DNA of 64,000 nt from Botryotinia globosa (lineage: Eukaryota; Ascomycota; Leotiomycetes; Helotiales; Sclerotiniaceae). Shown in pieces: positions 46,801-58,185 of the stretch. The stretch spans positions 310,001 through 374,000 of the forward strand of contig RCSZ01000008.1 in assembly GCA_014898425.1 (NCBI GenBank), given 5' to 3'. The position numbers and the translations under genes are program-made. Position 1 is the stretch's first letter. The number at the start of each line of letters is the position of its first letter. Below the pieces are notes generated by a model. The model searched no databases. It was given only the letters and a program-made list of their open reading frames with translations, and was not told the DNA's origin.

Positions 46801-47481
46801 ATGTCTTTCATGAAAACCATGCTTTCACGATTCCGCAACATTCGCTCTTCGTCGTCGACCAGAAATACCTTCTCGCAGGACATATTCAATCATCTTAATC
46901 TTACACGACCACGAAGACACATGGATGGGCTCAATCTTTCTGCTCAATATCAAGCGTCTGGTATGACACTTGATATTGTGTATACCGGGAATTTATCAAT
47001 CACGGGGCAAGGTTTCGATAATCTTGAGGATATTGTAGATATTGAACCGGAGACAGTCCCGTTACTTTCAACTGAAGAACTTCGTAAAAATCCCAATTTG
47101 GATGGACAAAAACGATTTGCTCTTCTAGGAAATTCGGACGGGACAGTGAGGTTCATGTTGATTGAGATTAGGAAGAACTACAGCGATCGAACCAGAGCCA
47201 TAAAGGATATGCTGCCACCAGTCGACGCTGCGAAACTAGACTTTGATCAATGCGGTATCTGTATTGAGTCATACGCTGAGGCTACCATTCCACTTGAGCC
47301 TAATCATGAGCCTGCAAAGATGCCAAAATGCGGACACGTCTTTGGCCGAGATTGTATCGTTGAATGGTTGAAGAAGCATGATACATGCCCCTTGTGTCGG
47401 GATGAATTGTCACTTCCAGTTCCGTATAGGCTACGAGTAAAGATGAATCAGAATCGGACACAAACTGGAGCCAATGCTTAA
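46801..47481 (+). CDS. RING-finger protein 7 of tandem array (226 aa)
   Basis: An intronless gene. The N-terminus is basic and Ser/Arg-rich (MLSRFRNIRSSSSTRN). Residues about 56-145 align with RING protein 6 (GMTLDIVYTGN, NSDGTVRFMLIEI, TRAIKDMLPPV). The RING is 151-199: CGIC, His169 eight residues before C177, H179, Gly182, C185 and CPLC. The post-RING LSLPVPYRLRV is shared with protein 6. Because the loop is short, this copy shows the domain layout most cleanly. A ubiquitin-ligase role is inferred from the domain. Confidence 0.87.
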   Translation: MSFMKTMLSRFRNIRSSSSTRNTFSQDIFNHLNLTRPRRHMDGLNLSAQYQASGMTLDIVYTGNLSITGQGFDNLEDIVDIEPETVPLLSTEELRKNPNLDGQKRFALLGNSDGTVRFMLIEIRKNYSDRTRAIKDMLPPVDAAKLDFDQCGICIESYAEATIPLEPNHEPAKMPKCGHVFGRDCIVEWLKKHDTCPLCRDELSLPVPYRLRVKMNQNRTQTGANA

Positions 47482-48485
47482 TTTTTCTGACGGCCATATA
47501 TCGAGGAAGATATGGGTTGATTTTGAGCACCCATGCATCTGTGTGCAAAGACTAAGCGGATTTGGGGTAACGGAGGCACACAGTATTTTGAACTATCAGG
47601 GAGGAACAACTGCAGACATTCTTAGTCATTTTTGCAGATTGGTTTGGGAACCAATGTGAAGCACGGGGTATATCCACTCGTTGCAACCGTTCGAGAAGGC
47701 GATCTCAATTGTGGTTTGAGAACACCACTTTAGGGCTAAATCTAGTACCTAGTTATACACAAAAAATTCTGCAATATAATTTTGACATATCTTAGTGATT
47801 CTATCCTGAACGACATGTGATAACGACCTCTCTAATCTTTTGAAATCACTATGTGAGAACAGAGAATTGATATGTGACCATAATTTACTATTTAGACGTC
47901 AGAAAAGCTAGTCCCCCCTCGATTCTAGCAAATAACTGGGAATACACTCGAGCATCTAACGTTATTCTATAATCTGACCAAGACACAGCATGAAGATCAT
48001 TTAAGAAGATTAAATGAGATTGGCTGTATGCACCTTGCTATCAATATAAAGAAAGGTATGCTACTCCGAGCCTATACCCCCGCTTAGATTTCTCCAGCAT
48101 GAATCTCTGGCTTAGCTGAATCGCCTACACAGCACAACAACTTCCTTGCACAACTCGCTTCATGCCCATATTCGTGGATACAGAATGTTATGGCTTGTAT
48201 CGTACCATATATACGGTACCGTATAGAAGATGTTTGCTGATTACAAATTAGTACTGACCGTATGCAATATATCATGTCGATAATATCCATTATTCGCAAC
48301 CTAGCGCCGACCTTATAGGAAAAGCCGTATTATGCTTTCTTATATCATATATTGTTATTAAATTATCATCTCTGTATTTACATTCTTTTAAAAGATAAGG
48401 AACTTTGCACAAAACCAGAGCAAAGCCTTTGTCGATAACATCTCCATCAAACCTTTCACCAAATCACCAAAGAGAACCTATCAAT
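47482..48485. other. Spacer at end of RING array
   Basis: No gene is supported. Confidence 0.5.
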
Positions 48486-49292
48486 ATGCCTTTATTAGAT
48501 TGTCTTCGACATAGTTTCAAAGCTCGGACTAAGCGTAGGCGTCAAGGTCTGAATGAAAGCAACATCTTTGAAGATGGGGAGCCTTCTGCAGATGGAGATC
48601 AAGAAGGAACTCTCGCTTCTTGCAAAAATTCCAGGCCATTTGAGGCACGCATATCTGAATATCTTAGCCATTATCCATATGAAACATCAGATGATGCCAA
48701 CGATGATGTCGACAATGATGACAATAGCGAAGACGGTTGTTTTACCGATTTTTCATCAGAGAACTCTATAGTTCGTTTTGTTTCAAACAGTACATCTCCT
48801 GGATGCTCAACAGCTTTGTCTCCTCGTCCACGACCTCGAAGTCATGGTATTCAACAGGGAACTACTGTTAGAGACCAATGCATGAGCGACTCTGAGCAAA
48901 GTAATGATCACGTTCGCTTAGATAGCGACAGCCGTCCCTCGGCAGAAGACCTAGAAGTATTTGGTTACTCTTTAGAGAGAGTTAAAGCTCGAAGCTCTTG
49001 CCCAAACTTAGGCTGGAAAATGCAAGATCAGATTGGTCTTCGGGCGAGAGAAGATGTCGAACAATCAACTCCTAGTTCCGAACCAAGAAATTTACATTCC
49101 GAAGAAAACTTTGATGCCAATACCTCTACGAGAATAGATATCATACAGCCACTCTTGAAACTACAGGAAGGAAGCTCAAATGCCACATCGCCAACAAAAC
49201 CATCATCGTATGATGGTACCCAAACCTCGTTATATTCCATCCGAGCATCCTCATCGTCAGATCGGCTTCTACAATGGCGTATTCTTCAATAG
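48486..49292 (+). CDS. Unrecognised Ser/Asp-rich protein next to the RING array (268 aa)
   Basis: An intronless frame from the ATG at 48486. The start is basic (LRHSFKARTKRRRQG), then an acidic Asp/Asn tract occurs near 75-90, and the rest is Ser/Thr-rich and disordered with no domain. In position, orientation, lack of introns and composition it resembles the N-terminal halves of the neighbouring RING genes, but it has no RING. It may be a truncated member of the array or an unrelated orphan. Confidence 0.6.
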   Translation: MPLLDCLRHSFKARTKRRRQGLNESNIFEDGEPSADGDQEGTLASCKNSRPFEARISEYLSHYPYETSDDANDDVDNDDNSEDGCFTDFSSENSIVRFVSNSTSPGCSTALSPRPRPRSHGIQQGTTVRDQCMSDSEQSNDHVRLDSDSRPSAEDLEVFGYSLERVKARSSCPNLGWKMQDQIGLRAREDVEQSTPSSEPRNLHSEENFDANTSTRIDIIQPLLKLQEGSSNATSPTKPSSYDGTQTSLYSIRASSSSDRLLQWRILQ

Positions 49293-51212
49293 TGCTTCTA
49301 AAAATCTTCTTTTCAAAGACAATGTTCGAGATAGCGATACTAAGGGAGTCTAGTGAATGAGTGTTTACCAGAGACACTCGAACTTCAAGATTGGATTAAG
49401 CGAGAATCCATTCCAACAACCGCCAAAGAGCACTTTAAGTTTCATATACCATTGTAGTTTGGGAGAAAATTGCATCAGTGAGTGTCAGACATTCTGGAAT
49501 CTTTGTGGGATTGCGTTCGTTCAAATGACAGTATCATGCCACGCTCAGGATAAAAAAGGATGGTTCTGGGTCGCTGGATGGGAGAAAAATGATTGGAGCC
49601 GATTGTAGGAAATGTATCGTAGAAGAATTCATTCAACTTGCCTAATCAAACTTTCGTGACATTGAAATTTAGTAAGATGAGATTACCAGTGCGAGTTTCA
49701 CAATATATTTTTTCTGTCGTTTTATTGCTATGTAAATAAATTCCTAGATGTCGGGCACAGAAGCTTATCATGATTGAGAGACTCAATGTTATCTTATTCA
49801 ATGAGTCAAGAATGGTTTTTTATACATAGGAAGCCAAGAGAGTCTCTACAATCATAATTAAATGTACATCAAATAGGTACGTAATGACTGGTTTATCTAT
49901 GAAAGGTCGCAATGACTGTAAGTTTTAATGTGTATGGAGTAGTATTGCTTGGGAGCAACCTGGAATTTAATCTGTCACTATCATCCCAAGATATAGAAAA
50001 GCTTGAATCACTTTTATAATCACGTCACCAGGAATATTCAGACTGAACCAAAACTTTCGAGACATTGCCCTTCAACTCGATGAGTCTTCATAATATACCT
50101 TAGTGTACTCAAGCCACACACCCTGATGTAGCTTCAAAGCCTTTCCGAGACTAAAACTTAGACTTATGTGCGAGAACCTATAGGGCTTTCAAAACAAAGT
50201 CAACAGATGTGGGAAGCAACTTAAATGATGCAAGATGAGAAATGAGAGAATGGGAAGTGCGACAGACCATGCTCCAAAATTTGTTCTCTGGCTTCTTGAG
50301 CAGAAGAGATCATTGAAGTGTCATCTACCGTAGCCAGATTGAAAGAAAAAGAATTGAGCCCATACAAGACGACCTGTCATGTAGTAGGACTATGAGATCT
50401 TTTCATGATTAGTAACAAGGTTCGCGTGATTCATAGAAGCGGAATTTCCAACCAAACGATTGATAATGCTTATTATAATCGAAGCCGTAAACTTTATATT
50501 AGACGAGAAAAGACTTCAAATATCGATGGCCATGGATGTAAAAGTCAAGTTACGGTCAGTGTAAAGTAGAAGATCTATAACCGTACGAGGAATTAGAATA
50601 ATCAATCATTACATCTTAGATAGCGGCGAATCACTCGATACTTGATGAGAACCATTGTGCCCAGTTATTCTAAGGTCCCATCAGAGTCGATCCCATGGAC
50701 TCTGATTGCAAAGTCACGTTCTTCGGTTCCGCCTGGATAGACCTTTCCTAATATGGGTATGCAAGTGAACGACCGATATTCAAAGCATAGTTTGAACATG
50801 AATATATATCTTGTACTTTATCATCCCTCAAAAGATGAATGTTTCAATACTGTCACCCGATCATTTAAATTCAGCAGCGAGGTACGGTTCGGCCGTATTG
50901 AACCCCTACTGAATCACAAATCAATCATTCTATCTTAAGCGATGCAGAGAACCGCACCACTTAGTATCTAAGTAGGTACTTAAGTTATCAGCTTTGCAAC
51001 ATTCTCGACTTCCATTTTTCTTCTTCAATTTACAATAAATTCTCCTACAAAGTATCCTGAAAGTTAAGATTAAGACAAACTCCAATCTCTGCGTCCGATT
51101 TTGAACCGCAACTTCAACCAGATAAACCTTTCCACCACAAGAACCTCGAACTTCCTTTCTACAACACCCAACTTTCAAAACACAGGGCTGATTCTCTACA
51201 ACAATCGCAATC
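49293..51212. other. Intergenic region, with possible RING relic
   Basis: No intact gene is supported. A segment at 49459-49506 has the spacing of the second half of the neighbouring RINGs (see findings). Confidence 0.45.
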
Positions 51213-52765
51213 ATGCCGCGAATGCTTGCCTTGCCGGTTTATTACACTGACGCTCAATGGCGCGCATTGAAATCCAGTACGTTTACAATACTTCCATCAC
51301 TAATCCTCCACCTTAATTCCAGAAAACCCAGTGAAGTAATTCAGCTAACGTGAAATTAGAAGCCAGAAACAACCATCCATCTATTACAACTAGAAATGCG
51401 GAGATCATCATGGAGACTAGTAGAGTCTACGATGCTATTTGTATGTTGCCCTACCAATTCTTTTGTCGCATATTTGTTGCGACCTCTGTTTTTTTGCGAG
51501 CAGAAATCAATGTGCCAGCCAGAACTAACTTTTGTGTCAAATTCTAGTGAAAGATAAAGATCCGACACCTCTTCCTGAATTTGCGGATTCTATCACATAT
51601 GACAAGAGACAAGTCAACAAGTTTGTACTCTATGATAGAGGTATATCTCCTCTCCTCCACTTCAGTATTCCAACTACAGTCCAGCATTCTCCCTTGCCCT
51701 GTTGTTTCAATCACTCAGAATATCCAATAGTTTGGATTGGCAGACCGAATAAAATTTCTCGGTGTTTTAAAAATATCACATCACTCAAGAAAATCCAGTA
51801 TTTCGAACTTTCAGTCACAATATTGGATTGAGAAGCTTTCCATTTTTGAACTGTTATCTGGACTACCTCTAGCCCAGATCAATCTGGCACTTCTTTTCTA
51901 GTCTCCTACTAACTCGCTGTTAGATGCAAAGCACGATCATATTACCGTCATGAGCCCTTGCTACCTCCCCAAGCGTCGTCCTGACGCTCGCGTTGGCAAA
52001 GTTCCGAAGCAAGTTGACACAATTATTAAACCAACAAGAGACCCTAGAGGATGCACATTTGGCTTTATTAGAGGACCACAAGTTGCTGTGGTCGAAGAAG
52101 AAAAAGAAACAGAGGAATTGACTGTGGGGGAAAATAAGACTGTCGGTGGGAAGAAGGTTTCGACCAAGAAAAGCGGCCCAGTTGGGAAGAAAACTCTTGC
52201 TGAGAAGAAGAGAAGTTCACGTTTGAAGCTGAAATTAGGCGCCAGTGACGATTTTGTTAGAAGAAGCTCAAGAAGAATCGGTGGTGCTGCCGCCGTGAGT
52301 GCAGACATTGATATGATTGCCGGGACACCTGGAGCCGAAATTGTGAGTCGGGAAATGAGCAAGCTTGCGGATTATAACTCTCCGAGTTCAAAAGAAGGTT
52401 CTTCTGAAGCCGATGAGTTGGCCGGTGACTTAAATTTCATAAACGGTCCCCCCATTCCGTACAAATCGCCATACAGTCGTCCTAAACTCGTCTATCAGTC
52501 TCCCTATGCACCCATCCCAGACGCCTATGAAAGCGTTGCAAGTGGCGAGAACACCATATCAGCTCCACGCACAATTACTCCCGATGCCGAAGACAATTTC
52601 CCAAGTCGGGATACCGCTATATCGTATCCACGTGCAGTTATTCCAGACATCGATGACGAATTTCCAAGTCGCCAAACCAGCATATCAGCTCCATGCACAG
52701 TCGTCTCAGACGCCGAAGACAACTTGGCAAGTGGCGATACCACCATCTCGTATCTATCCCAATAG
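51213..52765 (+). CDS. Unrecognised four-exon protein with C-terminal 21-aa repeats (359 aa)
   Basis: Exons 51213-51276, 51360-51440, 51548-51640 and 51924-52765 (introns 83, 107 and 283 nt) all join in frame. The N-terminal 90 residues look globular (YYTDAQWRALKSKARNN, AEIIMETSRVYDAIL, RQVNKFVLYDR). A basic Lys/Arg/Ser stretch at about 140-190 (KKVSTKKSGPVGKK, RRSSRRIGG) could be a nuclear signal. The C-terminus holds three 21-residue repeats plus a partial fourth (SxxTxIS-P-x-x-I/V-x-D-x-E/D-D). I recognise no family. It is not RING-related and, unlike the array genes, has three introns. Confidence 0.7.
52541..52762 (+). repeat. 63-bp coding tandem repeat
   Basis: Units begin at 52541, 52604, 52667 and 52730 (the last partial). 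Each encodes 21 residues, alternating ISAP and ISYP versions, which suggests an older 126-bp duplication. Confidence 0.88.
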
Positions 52766-54256
52766 TGCTAGTTCCATGATTCTAGGGTCGTGATGGAAGA
52801 CCAGTTCTAGATAGTTTAGGTAGTTGACATGCAGAGAAATGGATAGGTCTTTCTAAGTTTCGAACATAAGTCGCTTTATGTAGTCACTGAATCTCGAGTG
52901 CATTAGACATTCTGAAGAAGCCTGAGTTGACTCTCAAGCAGATACTATGCCTAGTATTATTAGATAGCTAAGCATCAATAACCAAATGTAATTCAAATAT
53001 TAATCATTGAAATCATAATCTGAGGTGAAGACCTCCAAAATGAAGTGCCTACCTTCTATGTTGTGTTGATTTCCACAATTTGTGACTCGCGTATTAATTT
53101 TATTCTACCTCTCTCGAGTTCACCAGACCAGGGGATTCCTCAACACCAATCCCAGAGCAAAGAAAAATAGCACGTATCAAGTGTGCGCTGAGGTAAGAAA
53201 AACCGAGTCGTCGATTTTCTTTCCACATCTCTAAATTACTATTAGAAATCTGGAAGAGTTTTCACTTGCATGCCTAGGTATATATTACAGCATCCACATG
53301 GATTAGCGACAACAAAAGTCTCCAAGAAATCGCCATTTCATCAACTAAACAACAGCGAAAAAAGATAATTCAACAATGAATACCCAAAATTCTAGTACAA
53401 CACGAACCTCCGAGACTGGGATCTGACATGCAATGCAGTAGACCTCTGCAAGTGGACGAGCAAATAGATTCGTTAACCCCCTGTACCTTATAATTACAAA
53501 CTTCATGCATATCTCTCTATGATCCAAAGCACCAGAGCGAGAATTTTGTATTTATACAAAAGTATTGGATCTTTCCACTCCGCCAGCCAGGAGATATGTA
53601 GCTAAAAGATACACGAATCAACCACCGTACAAATCTCACCCACCTACTATTTTAAACATTCCACGCCGACTGAATATCATACTGTGAGCAACACTTAGTC
53701 AAATGGGTTTCGAGACCATATGTAGGGCTAGACTCCAGCAAGCATCTATCGTTATCAGTTAAACTAGCAATTCCCACCCACTTAAGAACCTCGACGTCCT
53801 TCTCGAGATCCGAGATCTGGTTTAGTCTAGCAGCAACAAACAGGTGTAAAGATTCGATATGACAGTGAGAAATGTGCTGAAGTGATAAGAAGAAACCCAC
53901 CGGATCGAGACATGACGAAAAGAGTGCACAGCGACAGCGAGAAGGGGAGTCAAGCGAGTAGAATTACCGTAGAGCTCTGATAGATTCTCCTTGAATAGTC
54001 TACATGAGAAACATCAACTCAAGAGTAAATGAGATAAATTTTAGGCTGGTAAACCCTGCCCTTGTTATTTGGTGAAATTGAAGTTCGTAGCTCGTGAGGA
54101 TTTGGAAAGGAATGTGTGGCGTATTTACATAACGAGAGCTCAATATTGGCCGTTCGTAAATAAGCGGTATATCACCCAGCCCAAGTCAGGATCACATAAA
54201 AACCATCTGTGTATAGTGTAAATAGGTGTGCATATTGTTTTTATGCGCTTGAATAT
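52766..54256. other. Intergenic region
   Basis: No gene is supported; one 82-codon minus-strand frame at 53.65-53.9 kb has no ATG start. Confidence 0.5.
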
Positions 54257-56238
54257 CTAAGTCATATAATATTTTGGTCCCCCTGAACCTTCCGGGACAC
54301 TCCAATTGATATCCTGATCCGGCACCTTAATATCACATGTTTTACAATGAATACAACTGAAAGGGATTAGTATCAAGGCAACATGTTGAGATGAGAAACT
54401 TACTTTTGCGCATTGATTTGAAACCTCACTCCGATATCTTTTGTTGAATCCTCAACATACTCGTACACACCAGCCGGACAGAATCTGTTTTCAATACCCT
54501 TGTACTTTGGGTATTCCATCTCCGCATGCTTATCCCAATCCTTGACCTGCAAATGAACTGGTTGATCTTCCTCGTGATTTGTACCGGTACGACTAACACT
54601 TGTCAAGATATCAAATGAGATTTTACCATCGGGTTTCTCATATTCAATCTTTGTACATTCATCTGCAAGCTTAGTAGCTGCAGAATCAGTGGATTTATGC
54701 TTCAATGTCCAGGGGACTTTACCCTTGAGAACATATGCTTCGAGTCCGGAGTACATAATACCACCATATAGCTTTAGTGGTGAATGGAATGAAGGCCGCA
54801 TATTTCGCACCTCCTTCAATTCTTTCCAGATATAGGATTTGCGCAATGAATCTTCATAATCATACAAGAAAACGGAAGCGTCGTCGTTCTTTTCCAATGC
54901 AGTCCATGTTGCCTCTGCAGCAAGCATTCCAGATTTCATGGCGGTGTGGGTACCCTTGATTTTGGGAACGTTGAGGAAGCCTGCAGTGTCACCAATTAAG
55001 GCGCCACCAGGAAAGGCGCATTTCGGTATTGATTGGAAGCCTCCTTCATTAAGAGCACGAGCTCCATATGATATGCATTTGCCGCCTTCCAAAACATCTT
55101 TATAAAGTGGATGATGCTTCATCTTTTGAAACTCTTGATATGGTGACATCCAAGGATTTGGATAATCGAGTCCTACCACAAGTCCAATACTCACCATGTT
55201 GTCACCAAAGTGATACATCCAGCCGCCTCCATATGTGTCTGCTGGGAGAGGATAGCCCAGGGAGTGAACAACTTGGCCCTTCTTGAACTTTTCAGGTTGG
55301 ATTTCCCAGACCTCCTTTATTCCGAGGCCATAAGTTTGTGGTTGACTGTCTCTACGGAGGTCGAATTTCTTGATGACTTGCTTTGTGAGACTTCCATGGC
55401 AACCTTCTGCGAACAGGGTTATTCTTGCGTGAAATTCCATTCCTCTCTCGAAACTATCCTTGGGTTTGCCACTTCTCGAAATACCTAGATCATTGGTAGC
55501 GACACCTTTGACAGATCCATCCGGCTTGTATAAAACTTCTGCTCCTGCAAAACCAGGGTAAACTTCAACTCCAACCTCTTCTGCTCGATCTCCAAGCCAT
55601 TTTGTGAATTGATTAAGACTGACGATGTAATTGCCGTGATTATTCATCTGGGGCGGGGCAGGTATAGGAATCGCGCTACCTTTGGTCAGGAAACGCATTT
55701 TGTCGCCTGAGACGGGAGTAACATTTTCGAATCTATTCTCATTGTCCTCCGCGAGCCAATCTGGGAATAATTCGTTGATAGCCGTAGGTTCAATGACCGC
55801 GCCAGAAAGAATGTGTGCCCCAATTTCACCCGCCTTTTCTAAGAGTATCACCCTGAAATCTTCATTCCCTGCTTCGTTTGCGAGTTGCTTTAATCGAATC
55901 GCAGCACTTAAACCAGAAGGACCTGTTAATGTTAATAAAATCCCTTGGCATGTGATGATATTCTTACCTCCTCCAACAATACATACATCAACCTCATCCG
56001 ACTCTCTCTCCACCGATTTTGGATCAAAATCATCTTCCACATCTGCCAGTCGTCGAGGAACTGTAAGAGAGAAAGCGCGTCGTTGACCAGCAATTAATGA
56101 TGAGGCAATGCGGGGTCGCGATGTGGGATGTATGAATGATTGTTGAAGAATTCGCGGACATTGAGTCGCAATCCTGGAAGCATTTTGTCGCGCGACGTTA
56201 CGCTGCAGACATGCCGTGACAGCCCTTGAAGAAGACAT
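54257..56238 (-). CDS. CIR2: Electron transfer flavoprotein-ubiquinone oxidoreductase (mitochondrial)
   Basis: Exons 56238-55968, 55922-54404 and 54356-54257 on the minus strand (introns 45 and 47 nt) give 629 aa. The Arg/Ser-rich start ([19 protein letters not shown]) is a mitochondrial presequence. The FAD motif [21 protein letters not shown] is restored only when the 45-nt intron is removed. [18 protein letters not shown] and [10 protein letters not shown] are family signatures. The 4Fe-4S ligands are the Cys of FCPAGVYEY and the three Cys of NCIHCKTCD; the last exon supplies the CxxCxxC. The enzyme passes electrons from ETF (fatty-acid, branched-chain amino-acid and choline-type oxidation) to ubiquinone at the inner mitochondrial membrane. 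Length is close to the human enzyme (617 aa). Confidence 0.97.
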
Positions 56239-58185
56239 GATTATTGTCACCTCATATCAATTGTTCTTTCTTAATTTAAAGTACAACTCATTTGCCTCTT
56301 GACTCACGAATGCGCTCAGAGTTCGAGTTTGGGTTCGGGCGAAATTCTTCAAAGCTTCTCGTCTCGGCAATGCAATACTGTACATAAAGCTAGAACCTCG
56401 GACCAATCATGTGTCACCCGATTGAAAGCCATTTTAGCTGTAAGCAGCCAATTGAAAGCAGTAAATTGCCGGAATAACATCAAAATCATCACGAAAGCGA
56501 CAACATTGTGATCGTTGCAAGAGTCAGGGAAATGTCTATCATTGCTATTTGGAGATTGGGTACTTGATAATCTGGTGTTTGATAACGAACGAAGATACCT
56601 AGGCATTCTCGGTATTGTACTGTATCTACTCTGCTATATCCTCGGAAGCGGTTCCTCTGTGATATGTGCTAGCTCTTCACGAATAGTTTCATCTCCAATG
56701 TCAGCATCGTTTACCACTGGTAGAATCTCTCTGAAGAATGCCGCTTCATCTATCATACATCGGACTTATGCCAAGACTACAGAACTGTGGGTATGAACAC
56801 GTTCATACTATGAACGTTGTCTTGTTTGCCCCACGGTACTGATGCATGTCGTGGACAAGATCGTGATAGACAGAGTCCAAGCAAAGATGGCATCTCTCAA
56901 GACTGAATCTCTAAGTCAACTGGATATTTTTCATTTACTTTACTCAACCACAATATCAATCTTCTGGGAGGACTTGCGATGCATGGTCAAACGCTCCATG
57001 GGCACGAAGTCACAGAGAGACCGGTTTAAAGAATGCATCAGGTAAATTTGCTCACTTCACCATCTTTTCAACGACTCCAGTGCACTTCCAGGCTCTTTTT
57101 CGAATTGAACATATTATGTCTTCCATCGAGACCTCCATTAACCTGAAAACTTGGCAGAAAATGCATGCCAAGGTATGTTTCTCATATACAGGAGGACTTG
57201 GGATGAGAGCCTTTTCATTATTCAAATGATACCAAGCAATTGAAGATGATACAGTCTACAGTTTGCACCTCTTAAAATAGGACATCTGATACTGTGCTAC
57301 CGTTACATTTTCATTTTTGGGCGTGGTATTTTACATATCCGATGATCTTCGCTGGGGCCCATCAGTCTCGGAAGTATTTGACACCTCCTTATCGTTTGAC
57401 GCTGTAGCCGAATTGGTTTCATCGACAGTTTGAAACCCTGGTTTCTACACTACTGAATTCAAAACGATCTCAATTCGGTTCAACTGTCCACCCCAATTTT
57501 CATTTCATTCTTACGAAAGATCTTTAGCTTAGTTGCAAAGATACACCCCACTTGAGACAATTGAGGCTTAAGAAGCTTGGTTTTCGTCTGGAACTATATT
57601 CCCGATGAAGCTAACCTGAATGCTCTTGTAGTTCACTCTCCATGGACGTGGGCGTGGGCGTGGGTACCAGGGAATCTGGGGGTTGTAAAATTAACTTTAT
57701 ATCACACAGCATTTACTAATTTTCGTGTTCTAATTATGGTGTTTGTCATGGTTCTTGCGCGAGAATCGACGCCATATGGGGTGTGATGGGGTGTTTGAGT
57801 ATACGGTCAACAAAATAAACTTTCAAATAATGTGAAGATCAGACGGGCTAAGCATGAGCTGATTGTCTTCGCTTTCTATGGCGTCTTATGGTTTCAAGAA
57901 GCTTGAGATCCCATGGGGTCCAGATCGGCCATTGTTGTCTAACTTGAAGATAAAAGCCTCGAAAGCCTCATGATTTATATCTTCATTCTACATCAAATTT
58001 TCATCTCTTCATCTCTTTGTGTGTCTATTTCGTTTCCCTTTACATTTACATTCTTTTAAGAGGTAGGTCTTTCTATTTTGATAAAATATTGGACAATAAT
58101 AACAATTCATAGCTGTGCTTTTTTACTTCATTACTTTTTTCTAAAGACCTAACGGCTTGACGCTTATTATAATAACTCTCTCATC
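56239..58185. other. Intergenic region
   Basis: ETF-QO promoter side and upstream region of the repeat protein. Frames at 56.5-57.0 kb have no recognisable features. Confidence 0.5.

Noticed and set aside
53652..53900. 82-codon minus-strand frame
   Set aside because: The only possible initiator at its upstream end is GTG, and nothing in the product is recognisable.
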